The translations under genes and the position numbers were made by a program. Positions 9,275 through 18,234 of a stretch of DNA of 64,000 nucleotides are shown here, piece by piece. The stretch is from Telmatobacter sp. DSM 110680 (lineage in GTDB: Bacteria > Acidobacteriota > Terriglobia > Terriglobales > Acidobacteriaceae), in the NCBI RefSeq assembly GCF_039994875.1, contig NZ_CP121196.1, positions 2,108,001 through 2,172,000 on the forward strand, read 5' to 3'. Under the pieces are notes generated by a model. That model was not told the DNA's origin, made no database searches, and worked only from the letters and a program-made list of their open reading frames with translations. The stretch's first letter is position 1, and each line of letters begins with the position of its first letter.

Positions 9275-10114
9275 ATGCGACAAGATTTGAATCAGAGAGA
9301 AGCAGACCAACTGGAAGATTTCTTTTGCTCGCTGAACGGAGCGAAGGCTCCCCTGCTGTTGTTGGACTACGACGGAACTCTGGCCGATTTTCGCATCAAC
9401 CGATTTGACGCGCGGCCGTGGGCCGGGGTGCGTGAGCTGCTTTCGATCATTCAGAAAGATAATCGAACGCGGCTAACGATTATCACAGGTCGGCCGGCGG
9501 GAGAAATTAACCCCATGCTGCAATTGCCTGAGCCGGTGGAGGTGTGGGGACTGCATGGTGCTGAGCGGCTGTTTACGGATGGCAGCCGGGAGATGCAGGA
9601 AGCTCCGCCAGAAGCGTGCGCGAAGCTGGATGAACTGCGAGAGCAACTGAGGCACTATGCGTTTGGCGGGCTATTTGAAGACAAGCCCAATGCAGTGGTG
9701 ATGCACTGGCGCGGGCATACTCCTCGACAAGCGAAGCACATTCAAGAGAAGACGCGCGCGATGTTTGAACCTGCGGCGGAGATGAGTGGGTTGTCGCTGC
9801 TGGAGTTTGAAGCCGGGGTGGAATTACGTGTGGGTCGCGACAAGGGCGGAGCGGTGGACGCTATTGTCGAACAGGCCGAGCCGGATGCTCCCGTTGTTTA
9901 TGTTGGAGATGATCTCACGGACGAGTCCGCATTCTGCGCTGTGAATCGATTGCAGAACCCGCATGTGAGCGTGTTGATGCGGCGTGTGTGGCGGCAGACG
10001 GCCGCGGAAGTCTGGCTACAGCCACCAGATGGATTGCGGTGGTTTTTGCGCGAGTGGGAAAAGGCCGTGAATCGCCCCAGTGACCCATTTCGACAGCTTT
10101 TAGCTGCAGGGTGA
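9275..10114 (+). CDS. otsB: trehalose-6-phosphate phosphatase (HAD family)
   Basis: 279 residues, typical of OtsB. It removes the phosphate made by the synthase to release free trehalose, a compatible solute. HAD motif I is LLLLDYDGTLADF with the two catalytic aspartates, motif II is the threonine in LTIITGRPAGEI, motif III the lysine in VGRDKGGAVD, and motif IV GDDLTDESAF. The start lies 2 bp after the synthase stop codon, so they form a two-gene unit. Its stop is 6 bp from the stop of the convergent permease gene, with no room for a terminator. If the partner makes glucosylglycerol-phosphate, this enzyme could act on that instead. Confidence 0.94.
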   Translation: MRQDLNQREADQLEDFFCSLNGAKAPLLLLDYDGTLADFRINRFDARPWAGVRELLSIIQKDNRTRLTIITGRPAGEINPMLQLPEPVEVWGLHGAERLFTDGSREMQEAPPEACAKLDELREQLRHYAFGGLFEDKPNAVVMHWRGHTPRQAKHIQEKTRAMFEPAAEMSGLSLLEFEAGVELRVGRDKGGAVDAIVEQAEPDAPVVYVGDDLTDESAFCAVNRLQNPHVSVLMRRVWRQTAAEVWLQPPDGLRWFLREWEKAVNRPSDPFRQLLAAG

Positions 10115-10120
10115 TAGCGG

Positions 10121-12562
10121 CTATTCCTCCCGCAAAGCCACCATTGGGTCTACGCTGCTGGCTCGCCACGCAGGGATTACCGTTGCGGCGAATGCGACCG
10201 CCGCTAACAATACGGGCACAGCCAAGAACGTCGCGGCGTCTGTGGCACTTACGCCGTATAACAGGCTGGCGATCACGCGCGTGAGTGCGGCTGCGCCAAT
10301 CAGTCCGGCGAAGATGCCGATCAACGTTAGTCGCATACCCTGCTGGACGACGAGAGCGACGATGTTCTCTCGCCGTGCACCCAACGCGACCAGGATGCCG
10401 ATATCGTGGGTGCTCTGTGTAACCAGATACGACATCACACCATAAAGGCCGACGGCCGCAAGGAGCATCGCGAACGCCGCAAATGCACCGAGCATCGTAC
10501 TGGAAAAGCGCTGGCGCGCAAGTGAATCATGCAAGCGGTCTTTCATGGTTCGAACGCCGTAGATGACGGCCGAGGGATCGACTGTGTGGATTTCGCGCGT
10601 GATGGCGTTCGAAAGTCCCGCTTCGTCAGACGATGAACGGGCAACTAAAAACGTGCCTCGGTCAGGTCCCTGCTGCATGGGAAAATATGTCGCGATCTTG
10701 CCATCGGTATCGAGTCCGTATTGCTTCACTACCCCGGCGACGCCAACAATGGTGATGGGCTTTTTCGGATCGAACCAGAGATGTTTTCCAACGGCATCAT
10801 TGTTTGGCCAGAAGCGCTGCGCGAATTTCTGGTCAATGATGGCGACCTGAGATGTCTCCAGGTTGTCCTGATCCGAGAAGAAGCGGCCTGCTATTAGAGG
10901 AACCTGCATTGTCCGGAAATAATCAGTGCTAGCCGTACGAATGTCCACTTGCAATTCCTGTCCCGGCGGCGGATTGTACCCCTCGACATGAATTCCTCCC
11001 CACCCCACTGAGCCGGTCAGCGGGAGAGCCGAGACAGTGCCTTCTGCGACTACGCCCGGTAGATGAGCGATGCGGGATTCGATTTCGTGGTAGAAACCGG
11101 CGAGAACTTTCTGATCCTCGTATTTGGGGTCACTCACAACGAACTGCATGCTCAGTACGTTGTCCGCGGTGAACCCTGGGGCTACGCTCTGCAAGCGAAC
11201 GAAGCTGCGGATCAGCAGTCCGGCGCCGATCAGCAAAACAAGAGAAAGAGCGAGTTCCGACGCGACTAGCAAGCCCCGGAGGCGGTGCCGTTTGAGATAA
11301 AGTCCGCCATCGGACTGTCCGCTGCGGCCACCGGCCTTGAGCGACGAGTTCGGATCGAGCTTGATGGCTCGCCATGCCGGTGCAAAGCCGAATAGCACTC
11401 CTGTTGCGAGCGAGAGGACGAATGTGAAAGCGAGAACGGCTCCGTTGATCCCAACTTCTTCAAGCCGAGGAATGTTGCCGGGATTCATGAGGCGGACGAC
11501 GAGAAGACTCAATTGTGCTACAACCAGGCCCGCCGCGCCGCCAAGCAGAGACAGGAGGATACTCTCGGTCAGCAACTGGCGCACGAGACGGTGCCAGCCG
11601 GCTCCCAGTGCGGTGCGAATGGCGAGTTCTTTTTCGCGACCAGCAGCACGGGCGAGCAAAAGATTGGCAACGTTGGCACAGGCGATCAGCAGGACGAGCG
11701 ATACGGAGCCGAGCAGCACGAGGAGCGCGCGCCGGACATCTCCGACGACCTGGTTCTGCAAGCCGATGATATGCATGCCAAAGCTGGCACCGCGTTTGTC
11801 TTTGATGCGGATGCCGTTGGCGATGACGTCAATGTCTGCCTGTGCCTGCTGCATTGAAATACCGGGCTTGAGGCGGGCTACGATGTTGTAATTTTCATCG
11901 CCCCGGCGCTGTGCAGCATCCGGTCCTAATGCCAACGGGAGGAAGATGTCGACCTTGTCCATTGGACCTTCGGAGGGCATCACTTCGGCGTTGAGCATAA
12001 AGCTTCGCTCAAGGACACCAACGACTGTGAACGACTTGCCGTTGAGCGTAATGCTCTTGCCGACGATCGTGGGGTCCGCATTGAATAGACGCTGCCAGGC
12101 TCCATAGCTGAGAACGGCTACTCCGGGTCTGCCTGGAGTGTCTTCCTCTGGTCGCAAGATGCGGCCAAGCAGCGGCTTTGCCCCAAACATGGTGAGAAGA
12201 CTAGATTGCGTGCTCAGTACGTCAACTCGCTCGGGCTGCTCACGACCCGTCAAGGTGAATGTGCGGCTCTGCGCAATGGCCATCTGGTCGAACGAATGGT
12301 TCTGGTTTTGCAGGTCAATGTACTGGCCGGGAGACGGCCAATCACGCAGAATTCCGATGGCGGGGGAATGCAGCCAGATAGCCGCCAGACGGTCGGGATG
12401 CGGATAGGGGAGCGGACGCAACAGCAGGGCGTCCACCACGCTGAATATGGCGGAATTGGCGCCGATGCCGATGCCAAGCGAAGCCAGAATCACCACCGTC
12501 AACACCACATTCTTGCGAAGCATCCGAAAGGCGATGCGGAGATCCTGCAACCAAAGTTTCAT
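10121..12562 (-). CDS. orphan ABC-type permease, duplicated FtsX/MacB domains (ADOP family)
   Basis: 813 residues from ATG 12562, preceded by GGAGGA at good spacing. Two MacB_PCD-FtsX halves: an N-terminal membrane helix (NVVLTVVILASLGIGIGANSAIFSVVDALLLRPLPY), a periplasmic domain, three helices around 290-410, then a second helix (ALSLVLLIGAGLLIRSF), a second periplasmic domain and a final three-helix FtsX domain ending in PVLLAAVAFAATVIPAWRASSVDPMVALREE. This is the acidobacterial duplicated orphan permease layout. No ATPase gene is adjacent, as is usual for the family. Members probably pair with a shared ATPase for export or mechanotransmission, but the function is unknown. Confidence 0.93.
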   Translation of the reverse strand: MKLWLQDLRIAFRMLRKNVVLTVVILASLGIGIGANSAIFSVVDALLLRPLPYPHPDRLAAIWLHSPAIGILRDWPSPGQYIDLQNQNHSFDQMAIAQSRTFTLTGREQPERVDVLSTQSSLLTMFGAKPLLGRILRPEEDTPGRPGVAVLSYGAWQRLFNADPTIVGKSITLNGKSFTVVGVLERSFMLNAEVMPSEGPMDKVDIFLPLALGPDAAQRRGDENYNIVARLKPGISMQQAQADIDVIANGIRIKDKRGASFGMHIIGLQNQVVGDVRRALLVLLGSVSLVLLIACANVANLLLARAAGREKELAIRTALGAGWHRLVRQLLTESILLSLLGGAAGLVVAQLSLLVVRLMNPGNIPRLEEVGINGAVLAFTFVLSLATGVLFGFAPAWRAIKLDPNSSLKAGGRSGQSDGGLYLKRHRLRGLLVASELALSLVLLIGAGLLIRSFVRLQSVAPGFTADNVLSMQFVVSDPKYEDQKVLAGFYHEIESRIAHLPGVVAEGTVSALPLTGSVGWGGIHVEGYNPPPGQELQVDIRTASTDYFRTMQVPLIAGRFFSDQDNLETSQVAIIDQKFAQRFWPNNDAVGKHLWFDPKKPITIVGVAGVVKQYGLDTDGKIATYFPMQQGPDRGTFLVARSSSDEAGLSNAITREIHTVDPSAVIYGVRTMKDRLHDSLARQRFSSTMLGAFAAFAMLLAAVGLYGVMSYLVTQSTHDIGILVALGARRENIVALVVQQGMRLTLIGIFAGLIGAAALTRVIASLLYGVSATDAATFLAVPVLLAAVAFAATVIPAWRASSVDPMVALREE

Positions 12563-12711
12563 GAATCCTCCCGAGCTGGATAGGGGACAGACGATTGCGC
12601 CGTAGCACACACACTGCTTAGATTACGGGCAATTGGGAACTCAAGTCTTCAACGAAAAATGTTCGCCTGCGACAGGCAAGATTGTCGTGAGTCAGCGCAA
12701 TGAGGGCGTCT

Positions 12712-14157
12712 TTACTCTCGTCCGCGTTTGCGGATCTCGATGTTGAGGCGCTTTATCTTTTGGTTCAGCGTGGAGAGGGGGATGTGGAACTGCTCGGCTG
12801 CATCCGTCTGATTCCAATTGCAGCGCTCGAGTTTTTCCACGATGATGCGGCGCTCGATATCTTCGAGGATGTCGAAGAGAGAAGCATTGGGATTGTGCTC
12901 GAGGAGCGCGTCCTGGAAGCTACGGCCGGTGATGTGGCCGGGCAGGAGTTCGGAACCGATGACGGGGCTGGATGAAAGCACAACTCCGCGTTCGATCGAG
13001 TTTTCCAATTCGCGAACGTTGCCGGGCCATTCGTAGTCGATAAGAGCGCGCAGCGCGTCTGCAGAGAGGCGGCGCGGGGAGAGGCCGTTCTCCTTGGCGT
13101 AGAACTCCAGGAAGTGGTTGACGAGGAGCGGAATGTCTTCGCGGCGCGAACGCAACGGAGGCAGATCGACCATGATCACGTTCAGGCGGTAAAAAAGGTC
13201 TTCGCGGAACTTGCCCTCGCGGACAGCCTGGCGCAGATCGATGTTGGTGGCAGCGATGATGCGTACGTCTACCTGAATTTCCTGGATGCCGCCTACATGC
13301 ATGAATCGGCGATCTTGCAGCACGCGCAGAATCTTTGCCTGGGTGTCCATACCCATGGTCGCGATTTCATCAAGGAAGAGGGTGCCGCCGTTGGCAACCT
13401 CGAAGAGGCCCTTCTTTGACGCGATGGCAGATGTGAATGCGCCTTTGACGTGTCCGAAGAGCGTGGACTCAAGCAGTTCAGTGGGCATGGCGCCCGTGTT
13501 GATGGGGACAAAGGGTTTGTCGCGGCGCGGCGAGTTGGCGTGAATGGCCTTGGCGATGAGTTCCTTGCCTGTTCCGCTTTCACCTTGAATGAGAACGGTG
13601 GAGCGGCTGGGCGCGACCTGCGAAATCAGGTCGAATACGCGACGCATGATTTCGCTTTTGCCGACGATGTTAGCGAAGTTGTAGCGCTGCTTGAGAGTGC
13701 GCTTGAGCTGGAGATTTTCTTCTTCGGCTTTGTAGCGGGCGACGGCGGAGCGAATGTCGGCGAGTAGTTTTTCGTTGTCCCACGGCTTCTGGACGAAGTT
13801 TTCAGCGCCGGCGCGGATGGCTTCGACAACATTGTCGACGGTGCCATAAGCGGTGATCATGATGACCGGTGTCTCGGGCTGGCGCTCTTTGATCTGAGGT
13901 AGTAGATCGAGTCCGCTCTGGCCAGGAAGCGCGAGGTCGAGCAGGACGAGGTCGAAGTTTTCCATCTCGAGGGTGCGGAGGCCTTGTTCGCCGTCGGGAA
14001 CCGTTTTTACTGAATAGCCTTCGAGCGAGAGAAGTACTTCCAGGGACTCGCGGATACCGCCTTCGTCATCGATGACGAGGATGCTTCCTGCGGCAGAACC
14101 GGAGGAGAAGACAGAATCAGATGCGGGGAGATTCAAAGACTGATCAACTTCAGACAT
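12712..14157 (-). CDS. sigma-54-dependent response regulator (NtrC family) with GAFTSA loop
   Basis: 481 residues: receiver domain ~25-140 (ILVIDDEGG, phospho-acceptor in LVLLDLALPG, K in VQKPWDN), AAA+ domain ~165-395, and a Fis-type HTH at the end (NQTDAAEQFHIPLSTLNQKIKRL). Walker A is GESGTGKE, Walker B GGTLFLDEIA, the arginine finger region FREDLFYRLNV. The sigma-54 contacting loop reads GAFTSA instead of GAFTGA; I checked the TCT codon. It overlaps the 3' end of the histidine kinase by 8 bp, so the two form a two-component system. Targets are unknown; no clear -24/-12 promoter was found in the window. Confidence 0.94.
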   Translation of the reverse strand: MSEVDQSLNLPASDSVFSSGSAAGSILVIDDEGGIRESLEVLLSLEGYSVKTVPDGEQGLRTLEMENFDLVLLDLALPGQSGLDLLPQIKERQPETPVIMITAYGTVDNVVEAIRAGAENFVQKPWDNEKLLADIRSAVARYKAEEENLQLKRTLKQRYNFANIVGKSEIMRRVFDLISQVAPSRSTVLIQGESGTGKELIAKAIHANSPRRDKPFVPINTGAMPTELLESTLFGHVKGAFTSAIASKKGLFEVANGGTLFLDEIATMGMDTQAKILRVLQDRRFMHVGGIQEIQVDVRIIAATNIDLRQAVREGKFREDLFYRLNVIMVDLPPLRSRREDIPLLVNHFLEFYAKENGLSPRRLSADALRALIDYEWPGNVRELENSIERGVVLSSSPVIGSELLPGHITGRSFQDALLEHNPNASLFDILEDIERRIIVEKLERCNWNQTDAAEQFHIPLSTLNQKIKRLNIEIRKRGRE

Positions 14158-17080
14158 GTACCGATTTCCTTAGAAGCGGGAATTCAAGGTGGAAGGTTGT
14201 GCCGGCGCCGATGGCGCTTTCGACATGAATCTTGCCTGCGTGCTCCTGAATAATCCCATAGGAAACGGAAAGTCCAAGACCTGTGCCACGCCTCTCGCCG
14301 GGGCGGGGCATGGTCTTTGTCGTAAAGAATGGGTCGTAAATGCGCTTGAGATGTTCGGGGGCGATACCGGAACCAGAGTCGGAGACCACGGCTTCGACGT
14401 GACCATTGAACTGCGTGGCGACGCGAAGGCGTCCGCCGCCGGGCATAGACTCCTTGGCATTGAGCAGGAGGTTGAGAAATACCTGCTGCAGTTTTCCGGG
14501 GTTGCCGTGAATGGTGGGCAGATTTTCGATCAGTTCCGCGTCAACAATAATCTGCGCGGTCTTGAACTGATGCTCGAGCAGCGAGAGCGTATCGCGAATG
14601 ACCTGGTTGAGGTTAGTCTCGCGGAACTCGGTGGTGGAGGTGCGCGAGAAATTGAGCAGGCCGTTGGCGATCTCAGATGCGCGGAAGCTCTGCTGCGTAA
14701 TCTTCTCGAGCACGGGGCCAAGGCGGGCATCGCCGCGCATCTGCTTGGAAAGCATCTGCGCGTAGGAAGAGATCACCGCGAGAGGGGTGTTGATTTCGTG
14801 TGCTACGCCGGCGGCGAGCAGACCGATAGAACTGAGCTTGTCAGATTGGGCCAGCTGATTTTCGAGCGAGACGCGCTCGGTGATGTCATCGACCAGGACG
14901 ATGCGGCCAACTATGACGAAATCGCGTGAGAGGAGAGGAGCGATTGCGATGTTGACGGTGCGCTGTTCGCCGGCCTTGGTCGTGAGGTGGAATTTATAGA
15001 GGTGATGCACTCCGGGCTCGTTACGGAAGCCTTCTAGCGCGGAGACGAATTCGTCGGGAAAGACAGAGCTGAGTTTCTGACCCAGAGCTTCAGACCGGCT
15101 GACGGCGTACATGGCCTCCATTTGCGCGTTCCAGCTCTCGATGCGGTCTTCGAGATCGAGAGCGAGGATGCCGACATTGATGGATTCAACGATGTTTTCG
15201 TTGAATTCCTTGAGGCGCTCAAACTCACTGATTTTTTCTTCGAGTCGCGCGTAGAGACTGGCGTTCTGCAGGGCGATGCCGATGTAGCTGGCCAGGGACT
15301 CGAGCAGTTCCACGTCTTCGCTAGAAAGGAAGTCGCCGCCTGTGGTGCGACCAAGGCCGATGACGGCGATGGTGCGCGCGGTGGCGCCATCCTGCAAGCG
15401 GCAGGGCAGGTAGTAGTTCAGATCGAGCAAGGCGGCGGCGCGTTGCTGCTCGGGAGGAAGGTGAAGAGCCTGCTGCGCGTTCTCAAGGAAGATGTGCGAA
15501 TGGTCGACTGCGGCGCGGTCGAAGTCGAGGAAGCCGAGGGCCAGTTTGCGCTCGGTGGCACTGGATAGCAGACCGTGCGATGCAGCCAGGCGCATGCCAC
15601 CAGTCGGTTGTGCGAGGAAGACGGCGACACGCGAGACGAGCAGGGTGCGCGGCAGGCGCTCCACGATGGATTCGAGCAGGGCATCAAGGTTGGTTTCCGA
15701 ACTGAGGCCACGGCCAAATTCAATGAGAGCCTTGCGGTAATCGTACTTTTGCCGGTCGAATGCCTTGTCGACCCAGCTTTGAATACGGCGCTTGAGAGGA
15801 TCGAACAGTGCGGCCGTCACCAGAATGGCAACCGCAAATCCCCATCTACTGATGGCCTCGGGCAGGCCGTTATTAATGAGCTGAGCGACAAGGGCGATGA
15901 CGCCGAAGTAGGCACCTAGAAGAGTTGCGGTTGCAAGGGTGTAGGCCACTCCGCGCTTGAAGATCAGGTCGGTATCCATCAGCCGGTAGCGGATGATGGC
16001 CCAGCAGAAGGTGAGCGGGAGGAAGACGAGAGAAAGGCCCGCCAGCTTGGTGAGAAGGCTGGGCAAGCGGATGTCGAGAAGGAACGGTACTGCGAAGAGC
16101 AGCGTGAACGGGCCGACAGCCAGCCAGGCACCGCGATACAGCCATTTCAACTGCTGACGCAGGAGAGGGGTGTTGGCACGGACGTAGCTGATGGAAAAGA
16201 GGGTCGCCGCGAGCACATAGAAAGTGGCGATGTAACCGTAGTTGACCTGATCAAGGCGGTGCAGCAGAATCCCGGTAGCCTGCCAGCGCGTCATCGCAGT
16301 GATCCAGAAGCCAATCAGCGCGACACTCGGCGTATAGAGGATTGGGAGAAGCCAGCGGCGTCCGCCGTCTTTGAGGCGCTCCTCGGGGAAACTGATGGCG
16401 AAGTGAAGGAAGAGCGCGGGCTGCAGCGCGCCGGCGACGATGTTGGACCAGAAGACGAACTGGTCGACAAGATTCAACTCGCCGGTGTACTTGAGGGCAT
16501 AGAGGGCAAAGGAAACAAGGCAGAAAAGAAAGAAGTGGGTAGCACGCGGGGCAGTCCAGCGGCGGAAAAGAATGTATACGCCGATGGCGAGATAGACGAG
16601 CCCGATGAAACGCAGGCCCTGGTAAGAACTACGGTCGGTTGGTTCGGGGATCACGACGACAGGAGTATCAAGGGGCACCCTGCTGCGCGTGATCTGGTAG
16701 TTCGTCTTGATCCAGATGCCTGTGCGGTAAAGCTCTCGCTCAAGGTCCGCGACCCGGGCAACTGGGTGGTCATTGACCGCAGTGAGCAGGTCACCTGTTT
16801 GAATGCCGGCGGACTTGCCCGGACCGTCAGGAATGATCTTGGTGGCCAAGAGACCACCGTTCGTTTCTACCCACCAGACGCCGTCATTGGGTTGCTGAAA
16901 CTTGCTTTCCTGCCGGAAATTCAACACGGCGAGAATCACCAGGCCGACCGTCGCCAGGGCCAGCAGTGTAGCTTGCAACCGGTTGAATAGGCTCGTCTCC
17001 ATGCGGCTGGGTGCTTGCTTCAGAGTAGTGAAAGCACGCGGGTTGCCATGCGGATTGCGAGCCTCACTCATCAGTACCAT
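14150..17080 (-). CDS. sensor histidine kinase: PDZ, multi-helix membrane domain, GAF, PAS, HisKA, HATPase
   Basis: 976 residues. After one N-terminal helix (~31-48) there is a PDZ-like segment ([27 protein letters not shown]), then about seven membrane helices (~155-430), a GAF domain (~455-620, ending in [24 protein letters not shown]), a PAS domain (~640-750), and the kinase core: H-box [17 protein letters not shown]-box [11 protein letters not shown]1 DSGSGIA and G2 [11 protein letters not shown]. It is co-transcribed with the sigma-54 response regulator through an 8-bp overlap. A PDZ fold on a sensor suggests sensing of misfolded or cleaved envelope peptides, which is inference. Start at 17080 is the first ATG; 17071 is equally possible. 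Confidence 0.92.
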   Translation of the reverse strand: MVLMSEARNPHGNPRAFTTLKQAPSRMETSLFNRLQATLLALATVGLVILAVLNFRQESKFQQPNDGVWWVETNGGLLATKIIPDGPGKSAGIQTGDLLTAVNDHPVARVADLERELYRTGIWIKTNYQITRSRVPLDTPVVVIPEPTDRSSYQGLRFIGLVYLAIGVYILFRRWTAPRATHFFLFCLVSFALYALKYTGELNLVDQFVFWSNIVAGALQPALFLHFAISFPEERLKDGGRRWLLPILYTPSVALIGFWITAMTRWQATGILLHRLDQVNYGYIATFYVLAATLFSISYVRANTPLLRQQLKWLYRGAWLAVGPFTLLFAVPFLLDIRLPSLLTKLAGLSLVFLPLTFCWAIIRYRLMDTDLIFKRGVAYTLATATLLGAYFGVIALVAQLINNGLPEAISRWGFAVAILVTAALFDPLKRRIQSWVDKAFDRQKYDYRKALIEFGRGLSSETNLDALLESIVERLPRTLLVSRVAVFLAQPTGGMRLAASHGLLSSATERKLALGFLDFDRAAVDHSHIFLENAQQALHLPPEQQRAAALLDLNYYLPCRLQDGATARTIAVIGLGRTTGGDFLSSEDVELLESLASYIGIALQNASLYARLEEKISEFERLKEFNENIVESINVGILALDLEDRIESWNAQMEAMYAVSRSEALGQKLSSVFPDEFVSALEGFRNEPGVHHLYKFHLTTKAGEQRTVNIAIAPLLSRDFVIVGRIVLVDDITERVSLENQLAQSDKLSSIGLLAAGVAHEINTPLAVISSYAQMLSKQMRGDARLGPVLEKITQQSFRASEIANGLLNFSRTSTTEFRETNLNQVIRDTLSLLEHQFKTAQIIVDAELIENLPTIHGNPGKLQQVFLNLLLNAKESMPGGGRLRVATQFNGHVEAVVSDSGSGIAPEHLKRIYDPFFTTKTMPRPGERRGTGLGLSVSYGIIQEHAGKIHVESAIGAGTTFHLEFPLLRKSVHV

Positions 17081-17305
17081 CCCGCCAACCTACAGAGAGT
17101 GAAAAAGATACAGACGTTCTAATCTTTCGGACGTCAACGCTTCGAGATGTGGATTACATAGAAAAATGCAGAAAACAATAGGCTGCCTATGCGTCCAAGG
17201 ATCGCCCTATTGGAATCAGTATCTCTAATCAGGGTCTGGTTTTATTGCCACGCGAGAGATTTTAACGAAAATTGAAGGCCTGACAGTGCGAACAATTGGG
17301 ACAAA

Positions 17306-18010
17306 TCATCGCTGGCCGTAGGTTGCCTTCGGGCCGTGTTTGCGCAGATAGTGATGCTCGCTGACGTGGGTGGGAATGGGTTCTACGGTGGAGTTAAGGA
17401 GGGTGGCGCGGAAGGCAAGACGGGCAATGTATTCGAGAACGTCGGCGTGCTCGACGGCTTCCGCCGCTGTCTTTCCCCATGCAAAGGGGGCATGACCGGC
17501 AACGAGAACTCCGGGGACCGCGACCGGGTCAAGGCTCTCTGCGCGGAATCGGCGAACGATGACGGCGCCGGTGTTGCGAACGTATCCGGAGGAGACTTCT
17601 TCTGCAGTTAGGGCATCGGTGACCGGGACTGGACCGTGGAAGTAGTCGGCGTGGGTGGTTCCGAGGCAGGGAATGGGTTGGCAGGATTGAGCCCAGGCGG
17701 TAGCGAATTCGGAGTGAGTGTGAACGACGCCGCCGATCTGGGGGAACTCGCGGTAGAGGAGGGTGTGGGTGTCGAGATCGCTGGAGGGGCGAAGGGCGCC
17801 TTCGACGATTTTGCCATCGAGATCGGTAATGACGAGATCGGCGGGGGTCAGGGTAGCGTAGTCGACTCCGCTGGGCTTGATGACGACCAAAGGCTGGGCG
17901 CCTGACCGATCGATACCGCTGGCATTGCCGAAGGTATGAGGAGCGAGCCCGCGGCGAGAGATTTCCTGGTTGGCATGAAGAACTTGCTGACGTAGAGACT
18001 CGAGGAGCAT
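17306..18010 (-). CDS. araD: L-ribulose-5-phosphate 4-epimerase
   Basis: 234 residues starting at ATG 18010 (MLLESLRQQVLHANQEI), which lines up with the E. coli-type AraD start and has AGGA upstream; the open frame begins at 18040. It converts L-ribulose-5-phosphate to D-xylulose-5-phosphate, the last step of L-arabinose catabolism. Class II aldolase-fold signatures: GNASGIDR, IKPSGVDY, zinc-binding HTHS, GTTHADYFHG, and the later zinc histidine in GHAPFAWG. It is transcribed divergently from the GH127 arabinofuranosidase, whose product would be L-arabinose. No araA or araB is in the window. Confidence 0.94.
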   Translation of the reverse strand: MLLESLRQQVLHANQEISRRGLAPHTFGNASGIDRSGAQPLVVIKPSGVDYATLTPADLVITDLDGKIVEGALRPSSDLDTHTLLYREFPQIGGVVHTHSEFATAWAQSCQPIPCLGTTHADYFHGPVPVTDALTAEEVSSGYVRNTGAVIVRRFRAESLDPVAVPGVLVAGHAPFAWGKTAAEAVEHADVLEYIARLAFRATLLNSTVEPIPTHVSEHHYLRKHGPKATYGQR

Positions 18011-18163
18011 CTTGCTTCCTGCTGCGAAGTGACCTGGCAAAGAAGTCTTCGCTGGTTGAAAATCATCGACAAGTTTAGCAGCCGGCGAACGGCGGATCTG
18101 AGCGCGCGCTAGCCGGCCAGTTTGCTTTACATCGCCCTTGATAGAAGTCTAGGCTATCCCAGT

Positions 18164-18177
18164 AGGAAACGTTTTCT
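18164..18177. promoter_or_regulatory. LacI-family-like operator between araD and GH127 gene
   Basis: AGGAAACGTTTTCT is a near-perfect dyad with the central CG and flanking A/T arms typical of LacI/GalR operators. It sits in the 224-bp gap between two divergent arabinose genes, 57 bp before the GH127 start. The regulator is not in the window. Confidence 0.5.
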
Positions 18178-18234
18178 GCGATTCCGAAAATCGTTGCCGA
18201 ATCAATGTCGTCGTTGCGCGCGAGGGTAGCAAGA

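Noticed and set aside
10115..10120. Terminator between otsB and the convergent permease gene
   Set aside because: Only 6 bp separate the stops and there is no hairpin.
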